From positions 1 through 40,000 of the forward strand of contig VIGQ01002023.1 in assembly GCA_009663005.1 (NCBI GenBank): a stretch of DNA of 40,000 nucleotides, in the 5' to 3' direction. Positions 20,368 through 30,525 of the stretch are shown here, one piece after another; within the stretch, counting starts at the first letter, position 1, and each line of letters begins with the position of its first letter. A program made the position numbers and the translations under genes. This stretch comes from Actinidia chinensis (lineage: Eukaryota; Streptophyta; Magnoliopsida; Ericales; Actinidiaceae). The notes below the pieces were generated by a model that saw nothing but the letters and a program-made list of their open reading frames with translations, did no database searches and was not told the origin of the DNA.

Positions 20368-21092
20368 TGTGGCCAAGGGACTAGCCACCAATCACATCTA
20401 ACCATATCAACCAACACATGAGACAAAGATATACGTGGTTGCCAATCTGATAACATCCCACGGAGAGGAACAAATAATCTAATCACTATAACAGAATGAA
20501 TTACAAGAGTCAATAGGGCGGAGCTCATCTCCACTCCCCTCTCACACTCTCTCATCTTCATTATCTCATGTCTCTCTCAGATCTCACCAGTACCCAATTC
20601 TAGCCCACTATCAGTCAGCTCTCTCGGTGCTCTCGGTGCTACACTAGCACCATCGCACTCCCCCAGCCCCTCGCTTCTCAGCCACCTTGAACACAGTAAC
20701 CATGTGTGTGCTCCCGAGGTAAATTCCCCAAGGATTACATTTCTCTGCACCTGCACACCTGCCTTTTCTCTGCTCTCAGACAGAGCTTATCTAGACCACA
20801 GACAGAGAAGGATGAGCTATGGTGAGCCATAATGCATCATTGTTGACCAATGGCGGAGCGAAGGGCGGCCTTCCGTCTTCAACTCTTTTTAGGCTCTTTG
20901 GCCTCCTCTTGACAAGCTTCTGCAGAGCAATTCCTCATCCTTTCCCTTCTTTCTTTCTCGTCTTTCTTTATTTTTCCCATTTTCATTCGTACCCTAGGAA
21001 TGAGTTAGGACTTGGGCTTGGGGCCTCACACTTGGGCTTGGGGTTGCTTCATGGGTTGGGCCTCCAATTGGGCTGGATTGTGGATTTCAACA
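20368..21092 (-). repeat. Tandem LTR 2
   Basis: Same family and orientation, 725 bases, from TGTTGAAATCC (minus strand, 21092) to GGCCACA (20368). One base separates it from the start of the LTR at 20366. Neither primer site nor polypurine tract adjoins it, so it is a solo LTR or part of a multi-LTR array. Confidence 0.65.
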
Positions 21093-21094
21093 AT

Positions 21095-21238
21095 TGTTTG
21101 CCCAAGGAATAGACACCAGTCACATCTAACCATATCAAGCCACCACACATGAGACACAGATATACGTTGGTTCGGCCAATCTGCCTACATATACGGGATG
21201 AACAAATAATTCAATATCACAGAATGAATTACAATGAG

Positions 21239-21274
<36 letters not shown>

Positions 21275-21788
21275 ACTCTCTAATCTCTCACCATTCTCAC
21301 TGTCTCCTCAATCTCACAGCTACCAATTTAGCCCACTCTCAGTCAGAATCTCTCGGTGCTCTCACTCCACCATAGCACTCCCCAGCCCCTCCTCTAGCCC
21401 CCTCTGCACACAGCAACCAAGCTGGTGCTCTCAGTACTCCAAGGATTACATTTCTGCTCCGCCCTCTGACTTATTGGCAACTCTCTTTATTTATAGGCCC
21501 ATAGAGAAGTGAGGACGATGAGTCATGGCTGAGGCTCTACAGGCCCCCTCTTCTTGACAAGGGAGGAGCCTCCATTGCGGACTTCTTCGCAGCTTTCTTT
21601 GACAGAAAAGTATCAGGCTTCTTCTCTCTCCTTTCCTCTTCCTTTTCATATCTTCTTTTTCTCTTCAGTCTAGAAGGAAGAAGATCAGAATGGGTCCATG
21701 GGCTTGGCTTGGTAACAAATGGGTTGGGCTTCTATTATGGGTTGCTTCCAATTGGGTTGGGGCTCCAATTTGGGCTGGATCCCAACCA
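21095..21788 (-). repeat. Tandem LTR 3 (3' LTR of minus copy 2)
   Basis: Starts TGGTTGGGATCCAGCCC on the minus strand after the polypurine tract CTGGAGGGTGAGAT (21802-21789). It ends GGGCAAACA two bases (AT) before the start of LTR 2. Confidence 0.65.
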
Positions 21789-22165
21789 ATCTCACCCTCC
21801 AGCCATTGGAGGGTAATCCGTTGTCTTTCAGTTGTCCTCCCGACAACTTCTGATCCGCTCTCTGGTAAAGATCTGCAAGGACTAGTATCCGATATACGTT
21901 TACCCCCCTTCACCGGGCCAACTCCACCTTTCCCACCGAAGTGAATGCATTCCAAACGAAAAAGTGCCCGCCCTTCTCACTTAGGTGCTCTGCTCCCACT
22001 TCACTGGGGTGCACTGCAAAGTACGTGTCTTGCAAGTCGTGTGACTCAATTCTCTCCTACCTTGTGTGCACAACTAGAGAAAAAAAAACAAAGGGGGGGG
22101 GGATCACCATCACGGTATTCGAGCGAAAGAGAACTCGTTTTGGCGACTGTCGCGCCGTAGTGTGA

Positions 22166-22196
<31 letters not shown>

Positions 22197-22783
22197 TCAT
22201 GGACATCTGCAGTGGGTGTCCACTTTCGTGTCTGGCCAGAATTGCGCAACGTATCACAAAGATCTTCCTTGCGCTCTGTTCCACTGTGGTTCCTTCAAGT
22301 ACATCCAATCAGGTACTCCAACGCTTGCTTTGCGTGCCTCTGTGCAACGGCTTGCTTCTTTTGTCCATCCATCTGTACATACCACTGGGACATATGTCGG
22401 ACGCAGATCTCCTGTCTGGACATTCTCCCTCAGCCGGTATAGCCTTCCAGTCTCCTTTCTTTGACAGTTCTCCTGTTCCTTGGAACACTCTGAGTTGTTT
22501 CTCCACTAGCTTCAAAGCTTACGCGTTCGACTCCTGAATCTCAATGAAACATGCCTTACCCGGTCACTTCATGGATTCACGTCTGCCATGCGGAAACGGA
22601 CTGTCTTTGCCAACAATCGCGTCGTTAGCCATCTGTACAAGTCCCTCGCATGACTACTGTGAGAGAAACACCTCTCTGTCTCTGACACACAAGTGGTAAG
22701 CAATTCCTGGAAATCAGGAAATCCAATCGGACTCTGTCATTTGCAGATGCTGTGATAGGAGAACATCACTCTTCATCCACGAG
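21789..22783 (-). pseudogene. Minus copy 2: tail and protease remnant, 5' part missing
   Basis: Collinear with 17378-18280 of copy 1: polypurine tract, tail with the CGTCGCGCCGT word, then the protease region with GTAAGCAATTCCTG (22695) and CATGCCTTACCCGGTCAC (22550). It breaks off at about 22783, just after the point equivalent to CATCCAC in copy 1, so gag, leader and 5' LTR are lacking. A G10 run (22093-22102) preceded by A-rich sequence is private to this copy. Short frames on both strands (for example 22162-22464) are frameshifted shadows. Non-functional. Confidence 0.6.
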
Positions 22784-22814
22784 AGTCGTCCCCACGCGCC
22801 CCCACGAGAGTCGT
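22777..22814. repeat. 13-bp direct repeat at head-to-head junction
   Basis: CCACGAGAGTCGT occurs at 22777-22789 and 22802-22814, separated by 12 GC-rich bases. To the left the sequence is minus-oriented element, to the right plus-oriented leader. Confidence 0.7.
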
Positions 22815-23242
22815 TGACCGTTGACCGCATTGACGTTGACCCCAAAAACAGTAAATTGCACTTCAGTCCCTGACTTTTGTTAATTACAGATTGGTTCCCT
22901 GAAGTTGGGAAATTTGCAATTTAGTCCCGAAGTTCTGATTTAATCAAGTTGGGTACCAAAAGTGTCTGAATTTTGACAGAAGCCCTTTCTGCGTTTTCTG
23001 GGCATTTCGAATCATCCGCGGGTCGGGTTTTCAAAATTTTGCTTCCATTTTGGAGAAGCAAAGGCGAAGTGATTGAGAGCCCTGATCATGCTTTCAGATG
23101 CGGATTACGCCCCAGAGAAAAACCAAGGATGACGGACAGGAAAGGAGATGAAAGGAAAGGACGATGGGCAGATGACATGCATTGGACACGAGTTGTTCAT
23201 CATGTTAGCACGAGAGACGAGTGTTACAGATCAGGACAAGAC

Positions 23243-23273
<31 letters not shown>

Positions 23274-24586
23274 CTTGAGACTAGTGCTCATGGGTTGTGG
23301 ACCCAAATTGGAGGAGAGTACCGGGAAGAGAAGAATCTCAGAAAAAATCCTTATGAGAAGGCTTATGTTGAAGGATTCAGAGAGGGACTACAGTGCGGAA
23401 CCAACGAGCGAGTTCTAGAGAGCACAAGGAAAAGGTTCAAAGAAGAGGCTAGAGAAGAGGTCTCAGAAAGGATGGTCACAGGAGGTCATAAGAGGTCAGG
23501 AGAAGAAGGTCAAAGAAAGAGATAACGGCAGATGAGGCGGAGGGATAATCAAGATGGTAGCCACGTGTAAGTGCTTTTATTGCGGACCAGGAGGGACAAG
23601 AAGGAATTGTCCAAGGAACAAAAGCACAAGATCAGGCTCGAGGCCAGCAATTGATGGCTGTGGATGAGAGTTGATGTTCTCCTAGCAGATCGGCAAATGA
23701 AGAGAGTCAGATTGATTTCTGATAAGGAATTGCGTACCACTGGTGCAGAGACAGAGAGGTGTTTTAACACATGTAGCATGCGAGGGACTTGTACAGATGG
23801 CAAAGGACAGTACGGTTCCGCATGGCAGACGGGAGATCATGAAGGTGACGGGGTAAGGCATGTTTCATGAGATGCAGGAGTCGATAGCGATGAAAGCTTG
23901 AGCTAGCGGAGGAAACACTCAGAGTTTCCAAGGGAAAACAGGAGAAAGCTTTTGCAGCTGCAAGAGAAGGAGACTGGAAGGCTTATACCGATTGAGGGAG
24001 AATGTCCAGACAGGAGAGCTGATGTCCGAATAGTTCCAGTGGATATTAGCAAGGATGAATGGACGAAAGGAGGAAGCAATCGTTGAAACAGAGGCACGGC
24101 AAAGCAAGCGCAGGGATATCAGAAGGAGTTACTGAAGATCGGAGGGGTACAGAGCGCAAGGAGAAGATACTTTGGGTACGTACGGAGTTCGGCAGACACG
24201 AAAAGGTTGCAAAACCAGGCAGGAGTCCATGAAGAAGCTCAGAGGAGAGACAGAGACAGAGTGATGCAACAACGACGGCGCAACGTCGGCCGACAACGAG
24301 GTCTCTTTCGCTAGAGATACGTGATGGTGTGATTCTCTCTAGTTGTGAACACAAGGGAGGAGAGATGGAATCACGACGATTTGCCAAGCGAACGTACTTT
24401 GCAAGCGCCACCCCGGTGAGGGGGGAAAGGGGAGAAGAGCACCTAAGAGAGGAGGTGCCGGGCACTTCAGTGTGGAAAGTGCGTTTGCCCAATTGATGAG
24501 GGCCAAGATCAGATACTCGAATACTTTCTTGTAAAGCTTACGGGGTAGCTGGGATAGATCAACCCCAATGGCTGGAAGTGGGAGAG
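22814..24586 (+). pseudogene. Plus copy: leader, gag, protease and tail remnants
   Basis: The leader starts GTTGACCGTTGACC with no 5' LTR. In gag, pieces read KPRMTD, VVHHVSTRDECY, LWTQIGGEY and, one frame away, KILMRRLMLKDSE, which follow the copia gag order (M/T-D-E-W region, LW..LE..Y, N(K/R)..L...L..L). A CCHC knuckle remnant reads CFYCGPGGTRRNC at 23572-23610, with the histidine replaced and one residue short. The protease region (23690-23890) reads AETERCF, then TCTDGKGQ and VRHVS. The tail follows to the polypurine tract GGAAGTGGGAGAG before 24587. At least four frame changes; no integrase or reverse transcriptase. Inactive, non-autonomous. Confidence 0.65.
23566..23610 (+). pseudogene. 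Gag CCHC zinc-knuckle remnant
   Basis: CKCFYCGPGGTRRNC followed by PRNKSTR. Retroelement knuckles have C-X2-C-X4-H-X4-C; three cysteines are present, the histidine position has threonine and the spacing is one short. It is the clearest marker that the interior was a gag gene. It would have bound element RNA. Confidence 0.7.
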
Positions 24587-25305
24587 TGTTGGAAATCCAG
24601 GACCAATTGTGAGGCCCAAACCCATGAAAGCAAGCCAAGCCCAGGGGTGAGGCCCAAGTCCATAAACTATGTCCTAGGTAGAATGAAATGGGAAAAAGAA
24701 AGAAGACGGAGAAGAGAAGAGAAGGGAAAGATGAGAATTGGCTCTGAACAGAAGGTGGTCAGAGGAGGCGACGGACGAAGAGTCGAAAGGTGAAGACGGA
24801 AGGCGCTCCCTTCCCTACTCCATGGGTAAAAATGGATGCATGAATGAGCTCAGCATGAGCTCATCCTTATCTGTCTGGGTCTATATAGACTCTGTCTGAG
24901 AGCAGGAGCAGAGGGCCGGGTGCAGAAGAAAATGTAATCCTTGGGGGATCACCGGGAGCAAACAGCATGGTGCGTGTGCAGAGGGGGCGGCTGAGATGAG
25001 AGGGGCTGGGGGAAGTGCTATGGTGCTAGTGAGAGCACCGAGAATCTGACTGAGAGGGAGCTTTAGAATTGTAGTGTGTGAGATCTGCGAGAAGGACAGT
25101 GACGTAGTGAGAGATAATGAGAAGAGTGTGAGAGGTGAGTGGAGATGAAAGGCTTCCTCCCTATTGTACTCATTGTAATTCATTCTGTGATTATGTCGAA
25201 TTATTTGTTCCTCTCCGGGAGTGTAGGGCAGATGGCCGGAACCACGTATATCTGGTCAATGTGTGTAGTCAGATATGGTTAGATGTGACTGGTGGCTAAA
25301 CAACA
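24587..25305 (+). repeat. 3' LTR of plus copy
   Basis: 719 bases, TGTTGGAAATCCAGGACC to GGTGGCTAAACAACA. TATA box TATATAGA at 24882-24889, followed by CTCTGTCTGAGAGCAG, where transcription would start. Followed at once by AAATG (25306-25310). It is the only plus-oriented LTR of the composite. Confidence 0.75.
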
Positions 25306-25310
25306 AAATG
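25306..25310. repeat. Five-base flank AAATG, right of composite
   Basis: Identical to the five bases outside the left border (16676-16680). Confidence 0.6.
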
Positions 25311-26760
25311 ATGTGTTTTTTTTTTGTTTACAAAAATTTTTGGATCAAATTTTTTTAAAACAAACCCTCATCCCACCGCCACTGACACAACCTCCTCCAA
25401 GATCGACACCAAAGACTCCACCAAAATGCCAACTGCCAACGAAAACAAAGATACCTCACACCCACCCACATCTCATGAATCCATATGACTTCAGAACACC
25501 CCAACAACCTACAAGAACTAAATCATCCAACAGCCAATAAAAACGGAACACCACATCATCCTCCGATACACGATAGAACCACCGCACAAAAACCTATTTT
25601 TTTAAAATATTTAAAAACACGCGACATTCAACATATTTGAATTTTTAAATGATTTTAAAAAAAAAGTGAAACAACAAAATACTTTTGTTTCTGTTTTACA
25701 AAAAACTAAAACCCAAAATATAAAACAAAAATTAAACCCAAATATAAAAAACAGAAAAGAAAAAAACAAAAATGTACAAATATCCCCAAAGTCCAAACCA
25801 ATACAAAGGTTGACTTAAAGTTTGGACAGTTTGCCCACTAATAGACCATCCATCCATCCTATTTATTCGGATTTTTGAGTGTTTTAAAATGTTTGCTCAC
25901 TTTTAAAAGTTAAATAAAGGGAAAAAATATTATTATAGATTTCACTTTACTCTTTCAGTTTTAAATGATGTGACAAGTCAATTTTTCACTTGAGGTAATT
26001 TAAGTTGATGAAGAGTAAATTTTAAAAAGTTTGAAAACTTTTAAAGTGTAGTTTAATACTCCTTCTTAAAAAAAAAAATTCTCCATAAAAGTATAGGACA
26101 TAAATTAGGGAGATGTGGTGATTATAATAGTATTGTTAATCAAGTCTGGGTGCGAGTTATGGTTAATGTCATACCTGCCAAACCCGTTAGAACTTTGATT
26201 ACAAATCTATCATTTTTAATACTTTTCCATATTTTTATAATTTATTTTATAAACTTAATATCAATCCGATTATAAGGATGGGCACCGGTCGGGCATTTTG
26301 CAAGTCTCCCAAACCGGGACCAGACCCCTGAACTTCTATCGGGGAGGGTTATTCAAACAATGTCACCGCCCCACCAATAAACCAAAAAAAAAAAAACAAT
26401 AATTACAACTACACAGTTTTTAACACACATTATTTACTAGGCGCGCCCGAAAATGAAAATCAAATAGTTACAAGTTGTAAATAAAAAACTTTATATTTTC
26501 TCAATATCAACAATAAGCATTAAATAGACAGTTAACTTTTCATTTAAAGCACATTTTTTTCTTTGAGAGAAAACTCATATTACAACATATTTATATAATT
26601 TAATTTTAGTGTGTATGTTGTAAATAATTGCGGGTTGGATTCGGGTAGGTAGTATTTTCCCACTCCCGACGCAATCCGTTGCGGTCAAAAAATTCAAACC
26701 CACACCAGTCGACCCCAACCAGTTGCAACTTGTAACTGTGCAACCTTAACAATCATTTCT
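25311..26760. other. AT-rich intergenic DNA, no gene recognised
   Basis: 25360-25590 is C/A-rich with proline/threonine-coding triplets but no domain. 25600-26260 is AT-rich. 26278-26360 (GGGCACCGGTCGGGC, CGGGGAGGGTTATTC) and 26630-26715 (GCGGGTTGGATTCGGGTAGG) are GGGTCGGGT-like patches in the reverse sense of the ACCCGA repeat at 37.9-38.2 kb; possibly decayed ends of one repeat. Confidence 0.4.
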
Positions 26761-26799
26761 ATCTAGGCCGATGCTTATTGCTTAAGTAATATAACAGTG

Positions 26800-27075
26800 A
26801 TTTTTGGTAATTGGTCGGTCTTTAAAATTTCTACCAGTGAAAGTGTTTGAATATGATTATTTTCTATTTTTTCAATATTAAGGTTTCATAGTATCCAATT
26901 ATACCTTAATATGATGTGCCTTGACCTCCAAAAGAACTAACACGATTCAATGAGTATGAACAGGTGAAAGAATCTGCAGCATTTTTGTTCTGTCCTATCC
27001 AAGAAAACTCTTTCAGTAAAGCCAAAGAAATGCAGTTATTACTTTCCATGGCAGAAGGTATTTCTTGTGTTCTTT
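26800..27075 (+). other. Exon-1-like segment X (paralogue of 29475-29730)
   Basis: Shares with 29475-29730 the order GGTC.GTC(C)TTTAAA, TTTTCAATATTAAG(G)TTTCA, CC(A)AAAGAACTAAC, and an end reading CCATGGCAGAAG then GTATTTC. The ATG at 27048 followed by GTATTT, a donor-like site, looks like a short first coding exon with upstream sequence. There is no downstream exon that I can identify before the next paralogue. Inference only; alternatively a non-coding duplicated repeat. Confidence 0.35.
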
Positions 27076-27313
27076 TGCTAGTTTCGTTGTTTTCTATGTG
27101 TTTTAAACTTTAAATTTCCAGGATGTATCTAAAAATATCCTATTAATAGTTTTCATACGCTCGGTTGAAAAAATTCAGAAAATTAGATTAAATAAAATTA
27201 ATTGTAGAAAAAAAAAAAGACAACAATATGTCAGGCCAAAACTTTGTGGGTCTCCGATCTCTTTAAGAAAATTTAAAAACCTTCATAAAAGCGCCACGCC
27301 TAAAAAAAAACCG

Positions 27314-27352
<39 letters not shown>

Positions 27353-27689
27353 AAACAAGCACCTGATAGTGTGTACTCGGATCTAATTCTTGAAAACTCT
27401 ACCAATAATAACATTTGTTTCAACCCCAAAATTCTATTTATTATTTATTAGAGGAGTACTAATAAACATGTAGGAGGTCCCTTACAATGGACAAAAAATA
27501 GTATGAATAAAGTACAGGAATTGAAACATTATATCCTCTTCATTTTCATTTCTTTAGATATTGAAAATGGAGTTTTGGGTTTCGGGTTAGAGTTGGTTGT
27601 GATGAATAGAAAAACATCGTTAAACTAATTTTTGCATAAAAAAATAATATTTGTGTCTTCCAAAATGGTGTTTTGAAGACTTTGGATAG

Positions 27690-27960
27690 AGATGCTCTTA
27701 GAGTTTGAGTAGGTTTTGGAATTACGATCTCGCTCGGTCGTGTGGTGGGTGGCGCGGTGCACGGTGGCGATGAGGTTATAATTGCGATGGTGTGTGGCGT
27801 TGATGATGGTCATGGTGGTGGACTGAAAAGGTGGTTTTTGACACTGCCATGGTGAATTTGGGTAGGGTGTGGTGAATTTGGGTTAGGTGCTGGGTCTTGG
27901 GTGGGAGTGTCATGTGTCTTTAGGTGGGTCTTGGGGTTTGGGGAGGGTTTAGATTTCTCT
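27690..27960 (+). repeat. G/T-rich degenerate repeats
   Basis: TGGTGAATTTGGGT(T)AGG occurs twice (27850 and 27870), and GGTGGCG/GGTGTG variants fill 27735-27830. No protein motif. A local compositional anomaly in AT-rich DNA. Confidence 0.45.
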
Positions 27961-28676
27961 TTTATCGTTTGAAAGGTTCGGATTTTAAGTCAATTATTGC
28001 CATAGTTTCCCATGGCAGTCGTGTTAAACTATGTCCAACAATTGGGCCGAACATAACGATTGAGGTGATTGCTAAAACACTCCTATAATTAAAAGGTTGT
28101 GGCAAGTGAAAACTTATTAGGTAGAAGGCCAAGTGAGTTGCTAATAATTCATGATTGCAAAGTGGAGTTAACCCTAAACAGAATTGAAGAAATGGTTTTT
28201 AAAAGTGGAGCTTACTATACCCCCAACTGACAACAATACCCCTCTTCCAAATCCAAGGGAGTAACAACCACTTGAGCTAATCTCAAAATGTTTATCTTCA
28301 ATTCACAAAAAAATTTTTTTATCTGGTTCTTTTGTAATTTTTTAGGAAGAATCTACCTAAAGTATGTAGATAGAAGATTCACCAACTGTTAAAGTGGATA
28401 TAAATAAACGTTGTAAATAAATAAATTTTAAAATTCATTCTCATTTCCCAAAAAAATTATTGTAAAGGGGTTGTCAACTCTGGTCCATAAAAAAAGTAAT
28501 CTAATTGATCAATTAAAAAGACCATTAATGTATGTGGTAAAGACTTGACTCCATTGATGTGAATATATTTCATAATAATATTGAGGGTCCAATCTGGGCA
28601 GTGATGCAAAATAGGATTAGATGTTGATTAGTATCTAATTATGAAGCTACACCAAAAATATTTAACCCAACATGAT

Positions 28677-28842
28677 AAGTAGGCTAAAGAATGAAGCTGC
28701 ATGAAGATTTATTTAGTAACTTTTTTTTCTTTAAGTACCGACTTAGGTTAAGTAAGATTTATGTAGTGAATTTTTTCCATAAGTAGGCCGGCTAATATAT
28801 AAGTAGGGAGTGTAAACGATTAATTTAGTGAAACTTTTTCAT
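28677..28842 (+). repeat. Three-unit minisatellite, period about 48-62 bp
   Basis: Each unit starts AAGTA(G/C) and contains GATT(T)ATTTAGT(A/G)A followed by a T-run: units at 28677-28732, 28733-28780 and 28781-28842. Strong divergence in the first half of each unit. Non-coding. Confidence 0.55.
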
Positions 28843-29474
28843 GTTTTGGTTAGGATTTTTTGATTGGAAGATTAAGAAGAAGAGGTGGGTGTACACGAGT
28901 CCTTGGGTATGTACTATGAAGGTTTTAATAAGAGTAAACGGTAATATTTACGCATTCTATGGTAATAATGATATTTTCGTCAAGTAATGGTGTGAAAGTG
29001 ACATGAGATTTTCCTAAAAGTTAAAAGTGTTAAAACAAACACATGCTGTCTAATCAATTGAAAACATCCAAACTTATAACAAAAAATTAAAAAAATTTAT
29101 TTAAAATAATATGACATTCAAAAGCAGGCAAAAATAAGATACAAAGGGAGTTACAGTTGGGAAGTAGCACGCACAAGATACATTACAAGTCAGTGTTAAC
29201 CGCACCGGACTCATTCGTGAATGGTGGTTAAAAGGTTTGTAAAAAAGGCTAAAGAAATTAAAACTTCAATACATCGTTTACACCCTTTAGTGGCACTTTT
29301 ACAATTTTTTTGTACTTTTTTATAGATTTATAGAAATTTTGTGCACCTTTACTACACCATAAAAACTGTGTTTGTAATTAGCGTTTTCCTAAATATAATC
29401 TAAATAACTTGACGTGTTTCCTCTCATACGGTTGATTAAGTGTTTGTCATACTAAAGGCTATTTTTGGTCATTA
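28843..29474. other. AT-rich intergenic DNA, nothing recognised
   Basis: No credible frames or repeats found; moderate A/T bias throughout. Confidence 0.45.
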
Positions 29475-29735
29475 ATTATCGGTCCTTTAAAGTCTTTTAG
29501 AACAATGGTAACAAAATGAATATAATGTTTTGATCTTTTCAATATTAAGTTTCAATTATTTCAACTATCCTTAAGATGCCATGATCTCTAAAGAACTAAC
29601 CTGGAATGATTAGGTTGAAAGTTTCCTATTTTTCAAAAGTTTGTTCCTCGCAAGGAAAAAACCTCACGCCAAAGTAAAGAAGAGGACCCTTTTCTAAATT
29701 TTGCCCATGGTGAAGAGGTAATTTTATATTTTCTT
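29475..29735 (+). other. Exon-1-like segment Y (paralogue of 26800-27075)
   Basis: Matches segment X in order (TTTTCAATATTAAGTTTCA, CTCTAAAGAACTAACC, GCCAAAGTAAAG) and ends CCCATGGTGAAGAG then GTAATTTT. The ATG is at 29707 and a donor-like GTAATT at 29718. It lies on the same strand as, and upstream of, the NLR pseudogene, whose first recognisable exon starts after the acceptor-like TTATATTCGCAG ending at 32184. It could be the original 5' end of that gene, with the viral relic in its first intron. This link is inference. Confidence 0.3.
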
Positions 29736-29750
29736 GGTTGTTTTTATTTT

Positions 29751-29762
29751 ATATATATATAT
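29751..29762. repeat. (TA)n microsatellite left of viral relic
   Basis: ATATATATATAT directly upstream of the pararetroviral fragment; a second TA-rich tract (30511-30525) lies on its other side. Confidence 0.75.
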
Positions 29763-29809
29763 CTATAGGAAGTTCATATATACCTGACCAATATCACTAG
29801 GAAAAACAA

Positions 29810-30500
29810 GTGTAACTAGAAGAGGAAAAATTTTTGTGAACAATATGTTTATCCCCAACTGCCCCTTCAGTCAGAAAACATAAACATACCAAATTTAAAG
29901 AATTTCGTTCTCATAAAAAACATAATCGCTACAGTCCTCAACCTAATAAATTCTATGATAAACCCACACATAAATCTACCCCTTCGAAAAAACATAATAA
30001 AAAAGACATTACATGTCATAAATGTGGTAAGAAAGGACACTATAGGAATGAATGTTGGTCTAAATCAAGAATAAACAAACTACAAATTTTTGAAGAAAAT
30101 AAAAATCAAATTTTTGAAATCTTTAAATTAACTAACATAGACAGTTACATTACTGATGAAAGCTTAAATAGCCCTCATAATTCACCTAATTATTCATCAT
30201 CTGATAATGATAATGTCAACATTACATGTACTAATAATTGTTGTAAATCAGTCAATGTACTCACCAAGTCTCAAAAAGAAGATGTATTAATAGAATTAAT
30301 TGGATAATTAGAAGATGATACCTTAAAACAATAATACATTAGTAAATTAAAATCTTTATGGACTAATCCCAAGTTACAAAATGATAAACCTTTTATAAGC
30401 CTAATATACCCTAGAAAAAGTTTAAAAAGAATAAACAAAAAAAAAAAAACGTGCTTACAGACTTACAGCATGAGATCAATCAATCAAATTAGAATACAAC
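29810..30500 (+). pseudogene. Endogenous pararetrovirus (Caulimoviridae) coat-protein fragment
   Basis: A frame open for about 460 bases carries VRKHKHTKF, a lysine/histidine-rich stretch, then the zinc knuckle CHKCGKKGHYRNEC at about 30010-30051 (a complete CX2CX4HX4C), an acidic serine-rich stretch, a CTNNCC segment, and SVNVLTKSQKE followed by a YISKLKSLW-like end. This order (basic region, knuckle, acidic tail, NVLT motif) is that of the coat/nucleocapsid domain of plant pararetroviruses, closest in my judgement to petuvirus/florendovirus types. Two in-frame stops occur near 30308 and 30332. No reverse transcriptase, protease or movement domain is visible nearby, so this is a short dead relic of a plant virus. 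Confidence 0.75.
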
Positions 30501-30525
30501 ACTTAAAAACTTATAAATATATATA

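Noticed and set aside
22162..22537. Three overlapping plus-strand frames of up to 112 codons
   Set aside because: They are antisense shadows of the minus-strand retroelement tail; equivalent antisense frames are not kept in copy 1.
16681..25305. An integrase or reverse transcriptase gene in the LTR composite
   Set aside because: I looked for HHCC, D,D,E and YVDD-type motifs in the interiors on both strands and found none; spacing between protease and polypurine tract is too short.
25292..25540. Proline/threonine-rich frame after the right LTR
   Set aside because: It starts inside the LTR end and crosses the insertion border; downstream C/A-rich DNA explains the composition.
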